Shown here: piece after piece, positions 7,848 through 15,544 of the stretch | Layout: the number at the start of each line of letters is the position of its first letter | Numbering within the stretch: the stretch's first letter is position 1 | Assembly (NCBI GenBank): GCA_016845145.1 | Contig: JAERTE010000086.1 | Span: 1 to 43,691, forward strand | DNA length: 43,691 nt | Direction of reading: 5' to 3' | DNA from: Rhodospirillaceae bacterium | Lineage (GTDB): Bacteria; Pseudomonadota; Alphaproteobacteria; Rhodospirillales; Casp-alpha2 | The notes under the pieces: model-generated | Database searches by the model: none | The model's input: only the letters and a program-made list of their open reading frames with translations | Told to the model about the DNA's origin: nothing | Program-made: the position numbers and the translations under genes

Positions 7848-8848
7848 GATGGCGCCTCCGCATCAAGCAAACGGCACCTCACGTCATGACCGGCGATCTT
7901 CGTCCGCATACTCTGGGCGCTATCGCAGTCGCCATCCGCAAACGTGCAGCGGCTTTGGAAACGGCACCCGGTCGGCAGGTCAATCAGTTCCGGGACCTGG
8001 CCGTCGATTGGGCAGATGCGTTCGTCCAAATGGGAGAGCTTGGGGATGGAATTCAACAACCCTTGCGTATAGGGATGGGACGGATTGCCGATCACCTCGC
8101 TTGTCGGACCGCTTTCCACCACTTGGCCGGCATACATGACGGCAACCCGATCACAATATTCAGCGACAACGCCCAAGTCATGGGTGATCAGCACGACACT
8201 CATGCCGAGTTCACCTCGGATATCGGCGATCAACTCCAATACCTGCGCCTGGATGGTAACGTCGAGCGCCGTTGTCGGCTCATCCGCAATCAAAACTTTC
8301 GGGCGGCAAGCCAGCGCGATGGCGATCATCATGCGCTGGCGCATGCCACCGGAGAACTGGTGCGGATATTCGTCCAGGCGGGTCTCGGCCGAGGGAATGC
8401 CGACAAGGCGCATGATCTCAATCGCCTGCTCCCGCGCTGCGCCTCGGCTGTGCTTGGCCCCGGCTGGCAGATCTTCGCCATGCGCCAATATCACTTCCAT
8501 GATCTGGGCTCCGACGGTCAATGCAGGGTTTAAGGCCGTCAGGGCATCCTGCATGGTCATGGCGATGTCCTTGCCGCGCAAGGAGCGATAGGCACGCCTG
8601 TCGAGGCCGACCAATTCACGTCCAGAGAATTTCACCGAGCCACCGTCGATCCACCCCGGTTGATGAATAAGCCCCATGACGCTGGCAAACGTGACGCTCT
8701 TGCCCGAACCCGACTCGCCAACAACGCCCAGACACTCGCCTTTCCCCAACGACAAGCTGACACCGTCGACGGCCGTAACGATGCCGTAACGCGTTGCGAA
8801 GCGCGTTATCAAGTCACGTATCTCAAGGATGGGTTGGGTGTTGTCCAT
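7844..8848 (-). CDS. Peptide-type ABC importer ATPase (OppD/DppD-like)
   Basis: 334-residue partner ATPase. Walker A GESGSGKS lies at 44-51, signature FSGGMRQR at 165-172, and Walker B VLIADE at 185-190. The C-terminal cysteine-containing extension (CRFQSRCTFADGDC) is present as in DppD. The Q-loop reads MTMQDALTALNP rather than the usual [12 protein letters not shown]: the glutamine (residue 100) is kept, but the flanking residues that meet the permease coupling helix differ. Starts 9 bases after the permease stop. Confidence 0.93.
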   Translation of the reverse strand: MDNTQPILEIRDLITRFATRYGIVTAVDGVSLSLGKGECLGVVGESGSGKSVTFASVMGLIHQPGWIDGGSVKFSGRELVGLDRRAYRSLRGKDIAMTMQDALTALNPALTVGAQIMEVILAHGEDLPAGAKHSRGAAREQAIEIMRLVGIPSAETRLDEYPHQFSGGMRQRMMIAIALACRPKVLIADEPTTALDVTIQAQVLELIADIRGELGMSVVLITHDLGVVAEYCDRVAVMYAGQVVESGPTSEVIGNPSHPYTQGLLNSIPKLSHLDERICPIDGQVPELIDLPTGCRFQSRCTFADGDCDSAQSMRTKIAGHDVRCRLLDAEAPS

Positions 8849-8857
8849 AACTGTTAA

Positions 8858-9760
8858 TCAATCGTGGAATTTCGGGTCGAAGGCATCGCGCAGGCCTTGA
8901 CCTGCAACGTTGATTGCCAAGACCAACAACAAAATAGCAAAGCCGGGGAAAGTACTAACCCACCAGGCCTCCAACATGAATGAGCGGCCATCGGCGACCA
9001 TTGAGCCCCAACTGGCCGTCGGCGGTTGAATGCCGAGTCCCAGGAACGACAAGCTCGCTTCCAGGATAATCACATGCGCCATGCGGATAGTCGCCACGAC
9101 AATGACGGGTGAGAGGATATTGGGCAAGATTTCGCGCAGCATGATGTGGCGCCTCGACCCTCCCAAGGCGCGTGCCGCTTCCACGTATTCCACCTCGCGG
9201 GCCGCCAGGGTCTCGCCGCGCACCACGCGGCAGGGCATGACCCACTCCTTGTAGACCAGGGCCAGAAGAATGTTCTGCAACCCCGGCCCCATCATGGCGA
9301 TCAAGGCGATGGCGAAAATCAGGTAAGGGAATCCGAGCAAGATATCGACGACGCGGGAGATCACAACGTCGGTCCACCCGCGAAGGTATCCGGCGGCGAG
9401 ACCAGCGAGGATACCGATGCCGGTCGCCACGAAGATGACGAACGCGCCGATAAATATGGAAACCCGCGCACCAAAAATGATCCGCGAAAAAATATCCCGG
9501 CCGAGCGCATCGCACCCAAGTACGAACGTCCAATCTCCACCTGCCATCCACGCCGGCGGCTGCAGGCGGCGGAACAGGTCGGTCTCGTTGGGGTCGTGCG
9601 GTGCGATCAAGGGTGCGCCGACTGCCAGGACAATGAATACCAGCACGGTCACGGTCGATGCCGTCGATAGGCGGCTGGAAAAAAACAGCCGCATGTTGCG
9701 CTGGAGGGGCGAGTCGTCGGCATGCCCGCGCCCGATCACTCTGGCCAGGGCGCCGCTCAC
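8858..9760 (-). CDS. Peptide-type ABC importer permease (DppC-like)
   Basis: 300-residue inner-membrane permease with an N-terminal cytoplasmic tail, one early membrane helix at about 32-55, then the five-helix BPD_transp_1 domain. The EAA coupling loop is seen as VEAARALGGSRRHIMLREIL, followed by LPNILSPVIV. The periplasmic loop with LGCDALGRDIFSRIIFGAR is typical of DppC/OppC. It starts with GTG overlapping the previous stop (GTGA, 9757-9760), indicating translational coupling to the DppB-like subunit. Confidence 0.92.
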   Translation of the reverse strand: MSGALARVIGRGHADDSPLQRNMRLFFSSRLSTASTVTVLVFIVLAVGAPLIAPHDPNETDLFRRLQPPAWMAGGDWTFVLGCDALGRDIFSRIIFGARVSIFIGAFVIFVATGIGILAGLAAGYLRGWTDVVISRVVDILLGFPYLIFAIALIAMMGPGLQNILLALVYKEWVMPCRVVRGETLAAREVEYVEAARALGGSRRHIMLREILPNILSPVIVVATIRMAHVIILEASLSFLGLGIQPPTASWGSMVADGRSFMLEAWWVSTFPGFAILLLVLAINVAGQGLRDAFDPKFHD

Positions 9761-10764
9761 AGTCGCACCCGAGGGTTCAGGATGGTGTAAAGGATATCCG
9801 CCAGGAAATTCAGCGTTACGTAAGTTGTCGCATAAATCAAGACGGCGGCTTGAACCAGGGGATAGTTGCGCAGGAAAATGCTCTCGACGACGAGTCGCCC
9901 CAATCCCGGCCAGCCGAACACGGTTTCGACGATCATATTGCCGCCAAGTAGCGAGCCCGTCTGCAATGCCGCCACGGTCACGGTCGGGATCAAGGCGTTC
10001 TTCAAGGCGTGGCGGAGCAAAATCCGCGCCCGGCTCAATCCCTTGGCCTCGGCGAAGGTCATATAATCTTGGCTCAAGACTTCAAGCATGGACGTACGGG
10101 TCACGCGAGTGAGAATCGCCGCCATGGGAAGCCCGAGCACGATGGATGGCATGATCAAGTGCTTGAATGCATTTGCGAAAGCATCGAAGCGCCCGTGAAG
10201 CAAGCTATCGATCAACAGCATGTGGGTGATCGGCGGCACCTCGAATTCATAACCTACTCTCCCGGAAACCGGCAACAGGTGTAGATGAACCGAAAATAAC
10301 ATCAGCAAAAGGATGCCGAACCAGAACCCCGGTAACGATACGCCGAACAGTGATCCCACGGTCGCCAATCGGTCGAAGATGGTGTTCTTCTTGACGGCTG
10401 CGATCACGCCCAGCGGAATTGAAGTGAACAGAGCCAACAGAAGAGCCATCAGGCTCAATTCGATGGTGGCTGGTAGGCGCTCGGCAATAACATCGATTAC
10501 CGGCCTGCGATGATAGAAGCTTAGCCCGAAATCGCCACTGGCGGCGTTTTTTAGGAAAACGAAAAACCGTTCAATCGGTGGGCGGTCGAGACCCATGTCG
10601 CGTCGCAGTTCGGCTTCCTGCTCCGGTGTGACGTGGCTGTCGCCTATCATGATCTCGACCGGATCACCGGGGGTCAGCGCCATCATGAAAAACACGATGA
10701 CAGTGACTCCCAGCAAAACCGGTATGAGCTGCGCGAGGCGTTCGATGAACTTGCCGAAATTCAT
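9757..10764 (-). CDS. Peptide-type ABC importer permease (DppB-like)
   Basis: 335-residue inner-membrane subunit with the DppB/OppB pattern: an N-terminal helix with the family phrase MALTPGDPVEIMIG, the LRRDMGLDRPP periplasmic segment, five more hydrophobic helices, and an EAA loop in the form FAEAKGLSRARILLRHALKNAL. The ribosome site GAGGAAAT is 7 bases before the ATG. It lies 39 bp after the SBP stop, and I see no terminator in between, unlike in the second importer of this window. Confidence 0.93.
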   Translation of the reverse strand: MNFGKFIERLAQLIPVLLGVTVIVFFMMALTPGDPVEIMIGDSHVTPEQEAELRRDMGLDRPPIERFFVFLKNAASGDFGLSFYHRRPVIDVIAERLPATIELSLMALLLALFTSIPLGVIAAVKKNTIFDRLATVGSLFGVSLPGFWFGILLLMLFSVHLHLLPVSGRVGYEFEVPPITHMLLIDSLLHGRFDAFANAFKHLIMPSIVLGLPMAAILTRVTRTSMLEVLSQDYMTFAEAKGLSRARILLRHALKNALIPTVTVAALQTGSLLGGNMIVETVFGWPGLGRLVVESIFLRNYPLVQAAVLIYATTYVTLNFLADILYTILNPRVRL

Positions 10765-10803
10765 CTGTTATTTCCTCGCGCGTTTATTACACCTCCGCCT
10801 GGA

Positions 10804-12333
10804 CTACTTTACGCAGGCGTCGTGCAGGTTGATGCGACCGTCTGAACTGGGCCGGAACCCCGTCAAACGCTTCGACACGCCGTAGAGATCTTTCGTCACC
10901 CAAAGATAGGCATAGGGTGCGTCATTTGCGGCCATGGCTTCGGCCTTCGAATACATGGCGGCACGTTTAGCGGTATCGGTCTCTGTGCCTGCGGCGTCCA
11001 AGATAGCATCGAACTCGGCATTGGCATAACCGGCGGAGTTGCCGCGGTCATTAGTGCGGTGCGTGGGCACCATGATGCCCACGGGGTCGAGGGTTCCATT
11101 GCCCCAGGACGTGATCCACATGTCGCCGGTTTTCGGCTTGCCTTTGGTGCGCCATTTTTTGCGCAACTGGCCCACTTCACCAACCTGCACCTTGGCGCGG
11201 ATGCCGGACTTGGTCAGCAGAGACGCGATGGCTTCGGCGATCTCTTTTAGTTCGCCTTTCACATCGAAAGTAACATCAATGCCGTTCGCATGGCCGGCGG
11301 CGGCCAACAAGGATTTGGCTTTTGCCGGGTCATAGGCGAGGGACGGCAGGTTGGCGCTCTTGCCGAAAGCATCAGGAGACAAAAGGCCATCAATTGCTGA
11401 GCCGTTGCCGCCCATGATACGGTCGATGATCAGTTTCTTGTCAATGGCGTGGCTCACTGCTTGACGCACCCGCTTGTCCTTGAACGGACCGGATTGGTTG
11501 TTCAAGGCAATGAAGTAGCTACGTGTACCATTTGCTGTGACGACATCGGTATTGGGATTGTTCTTCACTTGGTTGACGGAGTGAGCGGGCAGATCGTTGA
11601 TCAGATCCACGTCACCAGCCAAAAGCGCTGCAACCCGTGAAGCATTCTCCGGAATAATCTTGAAAATCACGCGCTCGGAACAGGCTTTGGCATGCGGCTT
11701 CAAATCCATCGAGCCACCGTAGTAGCCGTCAAACCGTTCCATGATGACGGAATCGCCTTTGCGCCATGCCGCCAGTTTGAACGGACCTGAGCCCATTACT
11801 TTAGTGGCGAGGCCGTCCTTGCCTTGCGCTTCGGTGAATTTCTTTGAAACGATTTCATGCAGCGTCAGGAATGCTGGAAATTGCGGCCACGGCGTTTTCA
11901 GTTTGATCCGGGCGGTTCGAGCATCGACGACCTCGACGCCAGTTACGGGTCCTACCAAGCTCTTACGCGGACTGGTTTTGCCTCCGACAGCGCCATCATT
12001 GGTTAAGCGGTCGAATGTGAATTTCACATCTTCGGCTGTGATCGGCGAGCCATCATGGAACTTGGCACCAGCCTGCAATTTCACTTCGTAGGTGGTGGGG
12101 TCGATGACCTTCAGGTGCTCGGCCATCTGCGGCACGACCTTCATGCCGGGTGCGCGGGTAACCAGACCATCATACATGTTGCGAATAATGGTTTGGGTCG
12201 TTCGATTGCGGTGATTGTGCGGGTCCAGGGTTAGGGCATCGGTCGTATAGCCGACGCGGATTTCCCCGGCTTGGGTGGCGACTGGTACGGCAAGAGCCGC
12301 TACAGCCATCAAAGACGTAATACGTTTCATCAT
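10804..12333 (-). CDS. Extracellular solute-binding protein, family 5 (peptide-type ABC importer)
   Basis: 509-residue periplasmic binding protein that captures the substrate and delivers it to the two permeases. It has a Sec signal peptide of about 22 residues, with probable cleavage after ATQA. The SBP_bac_5 core begins with VGYTTDALTLDPHNH and includes LQAGAKFHDGSPITAEDVKFTFDR, the family hallmark. Family 5 binds oligopeptides, dipeptides, glutathione, nickel chelates or opines, so the ligand cannot be named. The linkage to a C45 hydrolase suggests an amide-containing ligand. It is the first gene after a near-perfect sigma-54 promoter. AGGGAGA lies 8 bases before the ATG. Confidence 0.93.
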   Translation of the reverse strand: MMKRITSLMAVAALAVPVATQAGEIRVGYTTDALTLDPHNHRNRTTQTIIRNMYDGLVTRAPGMKVVPQMAEHLKVIDPTTYEVKLQAGAKFHDGSPITAEDVKFTFDRLTNDGAVGGKTSPRKSLVGPVTGVEVVDARTARIKLKTPWPQFPAFLTLHEIVSKKFTEAQGKDGLATKVMGSGPFKLAAWRKGDSVIMERFDGYYGGSMDLKPHAKACSERVIFKIIPENASRVAALLAGDVDLINDLPAHSVNQVKNNPNTDVVTANGTRSYFIALNNQSGPFKDKRVRQAVSHAIDKKLIIDRIMGGNGSAIDGLLSPDAFGKSANLPSLAYDPAKAKSLLAAAGHANGIDVTFDVKGELKEIAEAIASLLTKSGIRAKVQVGEVGQLRKKWRTKGKPKTGDMWITSWGNGTLDPVGIMVPTHRTNDRGNSAGYANAEFDAILDAAGTETDTAKRAAMYSKAEAMAANDAPYAYLWVTKDLYGVSKRLTGFRPSSDGRINLHDACVK

Positions 12334-12396
12334 TGGAATTTCTCCCTGTCAGTGGAGGCAGCTATATGCTGCGTGTAATTGTACGCCCTCATCAAC

Positions 12397-12411
12397 GCAA
12401 CAACCGTGCCA
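12397..12411 (-). promoter_or_regulatory. Sigma-54 (-24/-12) promoter for the ABC-C45-activator operon
   Basis: The minus strand reads TGGCACGGTTGTTGC, matching the consensus TGGCACG-N4-TTGC at every fixed position. GG is at 12409-12410 and GC at 12397-12398. Predicted start of transcription is about 12385, giving a leader of about 50 bases before the SBP ATG at 12333. It lies about 120 bp from the tandem sites at 12511-12546. A further GCGTG-type dyad (12371-12386) overlaps the predicted start point. Confidence 0.85.
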
Positions 12412-12510
12412 CACGACTAGAACGCAACGCAACGGCCGTTAACCGCATAGGATTTGCAGGCTTTTCGATATCTTCTCTGTTTCAAATGGGATCGGACGGC
12501 TTGCGCCGCG

Positions 12511-12546
12511 CGTGATAATTGCACGACGGCGCGTGATATATGCGCA
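12511..12546. promoter_or_regulatory. Tandem activator binding sites (UAS) upstream of the ABC operon
   Basis: Two related 15-mers lie head to tail: GCGTGATAATTGCAC (12511-12525) and GCGTGATATATGCGC (12532-12546). Their start-to-start distance is 21 bp, two helical turns. Both share the half-site GCGTGAT with the site at 4721. They sit about 120 and 141 bp upstream of the -12 element, the normal range for sigma-54 enhancers. Confidence 0.6.
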
Positions 12547-12852
12547 AGAGGTGTCGCTTCATTTTAGCGGAATCATCGTCATGCCGGCACCAAGTATTAG
12601 ATTAAACCAGCATCGCCTCAACTACAGCCGTCACTGGGGTTGCGCTTCGCGGCGATCACATTAAGTCCGGGTTGGGTCACCTCCGGTCTTTCGTCTGCCG
12701 AAATCTTGATGTCCGGTTTCTGTTCAGTTTGCCGACATTTGCCGCCAGCACAGTGAATGACGCCTTCTGGCTAGTTGCAGTCCAAAGGCCATTAACCAAT
12801 CTTCGTCCGCATCTAAGGCAAAATCAGTCGTTATGCACGGGCTCGGATGCTC

Positions 12853-12932
12853 CTCCTTAAACGCTCCGGTGGAGCGATTAAGGGAGGTTGTCCTCCGAAC
12901 CAAAGTTCTTCTTCGGAGACCGGCAGGTCTCC
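12853..12932. repeat. Cluster of three strong hairpins, possible structured RNA
   Basis: First stem: CTCC-TTAA-A-CGCTCC, loop GGT, then GGAGCG-A-TTAA-G-GGAG (12853-12886), 14 pairs with one A-A mismatch and one extra G. Second: CTCCGAA (12893-12899) with TTCGGAG (12912-12918). Third: GGAGACC (12915-12921), loop GGCA, GGTCTCC (12926-12932). The second and third share GGAG (12915-12918) and cannot form together. It could be an RNA or a decayed repeat; no known riboswitch class is recognised. Confidence 0.4.
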
Positions 12933-12983
12933 AGGGAAGGAGGGAGTGTCCACGTCTTAAGTGCGGCTCAAATAGAGACGCGG

Positions 12984-13006
12984 ATGGCCGGGTCACGCCC
13001 GGCCAT
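12984..13006. repeat. REP-like extragenic palindrome
   Basis: ATGGCCGGG and CCCGGCCAT form a perfect 9-bp stem around the 5-base loop TCACG. The form, including the ATGACG continuation, resembles palindromic repeats commonly scattered between alphaproteobacterial genes. It is not followed by a T-run. Confidence 0.6.
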
Positions 13007-13253
13007 GACGACGTTGGAGGGGGGCTCTGGCTAATAGTCCGCGACCTTCAGACAATAAGGAATGGTCTGGAGGTCAATTATTCGCAGGTTTTATCGAAAT
13101 AGGAAAATATTGATTTTTACGAATTTATTACTATATTGTGCATGCGGCATCCGCACGGATGGATGCGGGCGCGCTATTGGACATTCAAATATGTTTTTGG
13201 CCGGAGCTGATGCTTGCGGGTTCGCAAGGGGGTTGGTTTTGGCTGTCACATCA

Positions 13254-13283
13254 CCGTCATTCCCGCGAAGGCGGGAACGACGG
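13254..13283. repeat. Second extragenic palindrome (CATTCCCGCGAAGGCGGGAA type)
   Basis: TTCCCGC-GAAG-GCGGGAA forms a 7-bp stem with a 4-base loop, flanked by CCGTC and GACGG that extend the pairing across one mismatch. This sequence type is a widespread proteobacterial intergenic repeat. Confidence 0.6.
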
Positions 13284-13301
13284 GGCGGGGTGATGCTGGT
13301 G

Positions 13302-13445
13302 AATTGGGTTCGTTCCGTCACTTTTTTTGTTTTCGGTTTGGAATCAATGGGTTCTGCGCACCGTTTTGGCCCAAACTATTCACCGCCATCCCAACCCACT
13401 CGTGCATCCCCGGCGCGCGCGGGAGAAAATTGGGTTCGTTCCGTC
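13302..13445. repeat. 18-bp direct repeat, 126 bp apart
   Basis: AATTGGGTTCGTTCCGTC occurs exactly at 13302-13319 and again at 13428-13445, each followed by a T-rich stretch. It lies next to the extragenic palindrome at 13254-13283 and may be part of the same repeat unit. Confidence 0.6.
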
Positions 13446-13481
13446 GGTTTTTGGGCGCGCCCCACCTCGGCGTTGGTTGGA

Positions 13482-13799
13482 TTAAACCAAACCCACGACG
13501 TTGCCGTGATTCAGCACCGAAAGCCGTTGGATCGATTTTTCGGCGATCATATCGGCGCTGCCGGCGTCGTATTTCTTATAATGCGGCGTCTCGCGGTGGT
13601 GGTCCAAGGACCCGGCGGATTTATAGACTTCGAAGAAATGAAACGTATCGGCGTCGTCTTCCGCTTGGATGACGTGGAATTCCTGGCAATCGGGCTCGTC
13701 GCGCACGGCGGCGGCGGCGTTCTCTAGGATCAGCGGTTTAAACGCCTCGACGTTGCCGGGTTTCAGTTTGACGGTGACAAAAATGGCGAAATGGCTCAC
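13482..13799 (-). CDS. Antibiotic biosynthesis monooxygenase (ABM) domain protein, YgiN-like
   Basis: 105-residue single-domain protein of the dimeric alpha-beta barrel ABM superfamily, in which small cofactor-free quinol oxidases such as YgiN belong. Visible features are the first strand FAIFVTVKLKPG, the middle strand block CQEFHVIQAEDDADTFHFFEVYKS, and the H-x-x-T-P-H-Y-K-K-Y helix typical of the family. It starts with GTG, supported by GGGAGA 6 bases upstream. It diverges from the RraA-like gene. Substrate unknown. Confidence 0.85.
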   Translation of the reverse strand: MSHFAIFVTVKLKPGNVEAFKPLILENAAAAVRDEPDCQEFHVIQAEDDADTFHFFEVYKSAGSLDHHRETPHYKKYDAGSADMIAEKSIQRLSVLNHGNVVGLV

Positions 13800-13928
13800 G
13801 GGTAGTCTCCCTGTTTTGGCGTCGGTTATTGATTCACCCCCCTTAGTAGCCGGATTTGCGCCAAGCCAAAAGACCCCCTAAATTACGCGCCACGTGATCA
13901 GCAAGAAATCATCGGGAAGGGACACCCC

Positions 13929-14423
13929 ATGGCCGCGACAAGAACCATTATCCGTACCGCCGACGTGTGCGATGATCACCCCGAGGCGCGCGTTTGTGAA
14001 CTGCAATTCCGTGATTTTGCGGCGCGCGAGGATTTCCATGGCGAGGCGGTGACCTTCGCCACGTTTGAAGACAACAAGGGCGTGCGCGATATCTTAGTAC
14101 AGGGCGGCGACGGCAAGGTTCTGGTGGTTGACGGGCGCGGCTCCATGCGCCGCGCCTTGTGCGGCGGCAACATTGCAGCACTTGCGCTTGAGCACGGCTG
14201 GGCCGGGTTGATTTTCAACGGCGCCATCCGCGACAGCCACGAATTCACCGACTTGGATTTCGGCGTCAAAGCGGTGGGCGCCACCGCCATGCGTCCGCGC
14301 ACCGACGATATCGGCCGGCAAGGAGAGGTGCTCAATATGGGCGGCATCGTCATTCGTCCGAAAGAGTATGTCTATGCCGATCGTGACGCGGTGGTCGTTC
14401 TCGCCAAACCGGTTCACGGGTGA
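13929..14423 (+). CDS. RraA-like protein (HMG/CHA aldolase or oxaloacetate decarboxylase type)
   Basis: 164-residue protein of the RraA fold. Family members are either RNase E inhibitors or Mg-dependent class II aldolases splitting 4-hydroxy-4-methyl-2-oxoglutarate and decarboxylating oxaloacetate. The segment FEDNKGVRDIL and VLVVDGRGSMRRAL resembles RraA proper. However, the catalytic-type Arg101-Asp102 (GAIRD), found in the aldolases and replaced by RQ in E. coli RraA, is present, so enzymatic activity is plausible. The classic G-D in GD-x-x-A is G-N here (79-81). The ribosome site GGGAAGGG precedes the ATG. It is followed after 13 bp by a hydroxy-acid oxidase, which favours a metabolic role. 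Confidence 0.87.
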   Translation: MAATRTIIRTADVCDDHPEARVCELQFRDFAAREDFHGEAVTFATFEDNKGVRDILVQGGDGKVLVVDGRGSMRRALCGGNIAALALEHGWAGLIFNGAIRDSHEFTDLDFGVKAVGATAMRPRTDDIGRQGEVLNMGGIVIRPKEYVYADRDAVVVLAKPVHG

Positions 14424-14436
14424 GGGATAAATAACC

Positions 14437-15543
14437 ATGAGCAACATTGAGGCCATTGGCGGATTTCAAGATTTTGAGTGCCTGCACGAATTCGTAAAGG
14501 TCGCGAAAGAGAAGTTGTCCGTTGAAACCTGGGACTACCTTATGGGGGGTGCCGATACGGAAACGACGCTGAAGCGTAATCGACAGGCTTTGGACAGGGT
14601 TGGGTTCCGGCCACGTGTATTGAATGACGTCGAGCACATCGATTGCCGCACAACGCTCATCGGCCAGGAATTGAAACTTCCTATCGTGCTGGCACCCATC
14701 GGCTCGTTGCAGGACTTCGTCCCCGAAGGCGCTGTGGCGTCAACGCTGGCCGCCGCCGATGCCGGTGTTCTGCATATGTTGAGTTCGCGCTCAGCCCCGG
14801 GTTTCGAAGAGGTTGCGGATGTCGTCGATTATCCGAAGATTTTCCAACTTTATGTGCGCGGCGATCCCGATTGGGTGGATGATCACGCCAAGCGTGCCGT
14901 CGATGCCGGTTACGTTGGGTTCGCGTTGACCGTTGACCTCGATTATTATGGACGGCGTGAGCGCGATTTGGCGAAACGCCACCGGGTGACGTCGCGCCTC
15001 ACGCCGCAAGCTTTTGAATGGCAATATCGATTCAATTGGGATGACATCAAACGCATCCGCGACAAGATCGACATTCCGTTGATATTGAAAGGCATTGCCA
15101 CGGCGGAGGACGCTACGCTGTGCGTCGAACATGGCATTGATGTTGTGTATGTCTCCAACCACGGTGGCCGGCAGTTGGACCATGGCCGTGGCGGGCTTGA
15201 TGTATTGCCCGAGGTCGTTCAGGCGGTGGATGGCAAGGCGGAAATTATCGTCGATGGTGGTTTCATGCGTGGCTCGGACGTGGTCAAGGCCATGGCTTTG
15301 GGGGCCGATGCCGTGGGTCTGGGCCGGCTGCAGGGCATGGCACTCGGCGCCAACGGCCGCGACGGTGTCGTACGTATGCTGGAACTGCTGGAGACCGAGA
15401 TCAGAATCTGTCTCGCACTCCTGGGCGTGACCTCATTCGACCAATTGGACGAAAGCTATCTGCATGCGGTCGCACCGGTGGAACTGCCGGGACCTTTAAG
15501 CGCATTTCCGCTGTTGTTCGAGGATTACCTGAACGACAGCTAA
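14437..15543 (+). CDS. FMN-dependent alpha-hydroxy-acid oxidase/dehydrogenase (lactate/glycolate/mandelate type)
   Basis: 368-residue TIM-barrel flavoprotein that oxidises a 2-hydroxy acid to a 2-oxo acid. Catalytic residues align with glycolate oxidase: Tyr34, Tyr139 (FQLYVRG), Lys218 (ILKGI), and His242 and Arg245 in SNHGGRQLD. The FMN phosphate-binding DGGFMRGSDVVKAMALGADAV block is present. No membrane segment is obvious. It runs as an operon with the RraA-like gene, so 2-oxo acid formation followed by aldol or decarboxylation cleavage is a reasonable pathway. The specific substrate is not determined. It is convergent with the next gene, with one base between stops. Confidence 0.92.
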   Translation: MSNIEAIGGFQDFECLHEFVKVAKEKLSVETWDYLMGGADTETTLKRNRQALDRVGFRPRVLNDVEHIDCRTTLIGQELKLPIVLAPIGSLQDFVPEGAVASTLAAADAGVLHMLSSRSAPGFEEVADVVDYPKIFQLYVRGDPDWVDDHAKRAVDAGYVGFALTVDLDYYGRRERDLAKRHRVTSRLTPQAFEWQYRFNWDDIKRIRDKIDIPLILKGIATAEDATLCVEHGIDVVYVSNHGGRQLDHGRGGLDVLPEVVQAVDGKAEIIVDGGFMRGSDVVKAMALGADAVGLGRLQGMALGANGRDGVVRMLELLETEIRICLALLGVTSFDQLDESYLHAVAPVELPGPLSAFPLLFEDYLNDS

Positions 15544-15544
15544 G

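Larger units (their letters stand above)
12334..13481. other. 1.15-kb intergenic region: sigma-54 control region, then hairpins and REP-like repeats
   Basis: No convincing protein gene is present. Short ORFs on both strands lack ribosome sites and family motifs. The part nearest the SBP gene (to about 12550) holds the sigma-54 promoter and its upstream sites. From 12850 to 13010 there are several strong inverted repeats. From 13250 to 13450 there is another palindrome and an 18-bp direct repeat. The stretch 12550-12850 shows nothing I can identify. Confidence 0.7.

Noticed and set aside
12724..12996. 90-residue minus-strand ORF as a small gene
   Set aside because: Overlaps the hairpin cluster, lacks a ribosome site and has no recognisable motif.
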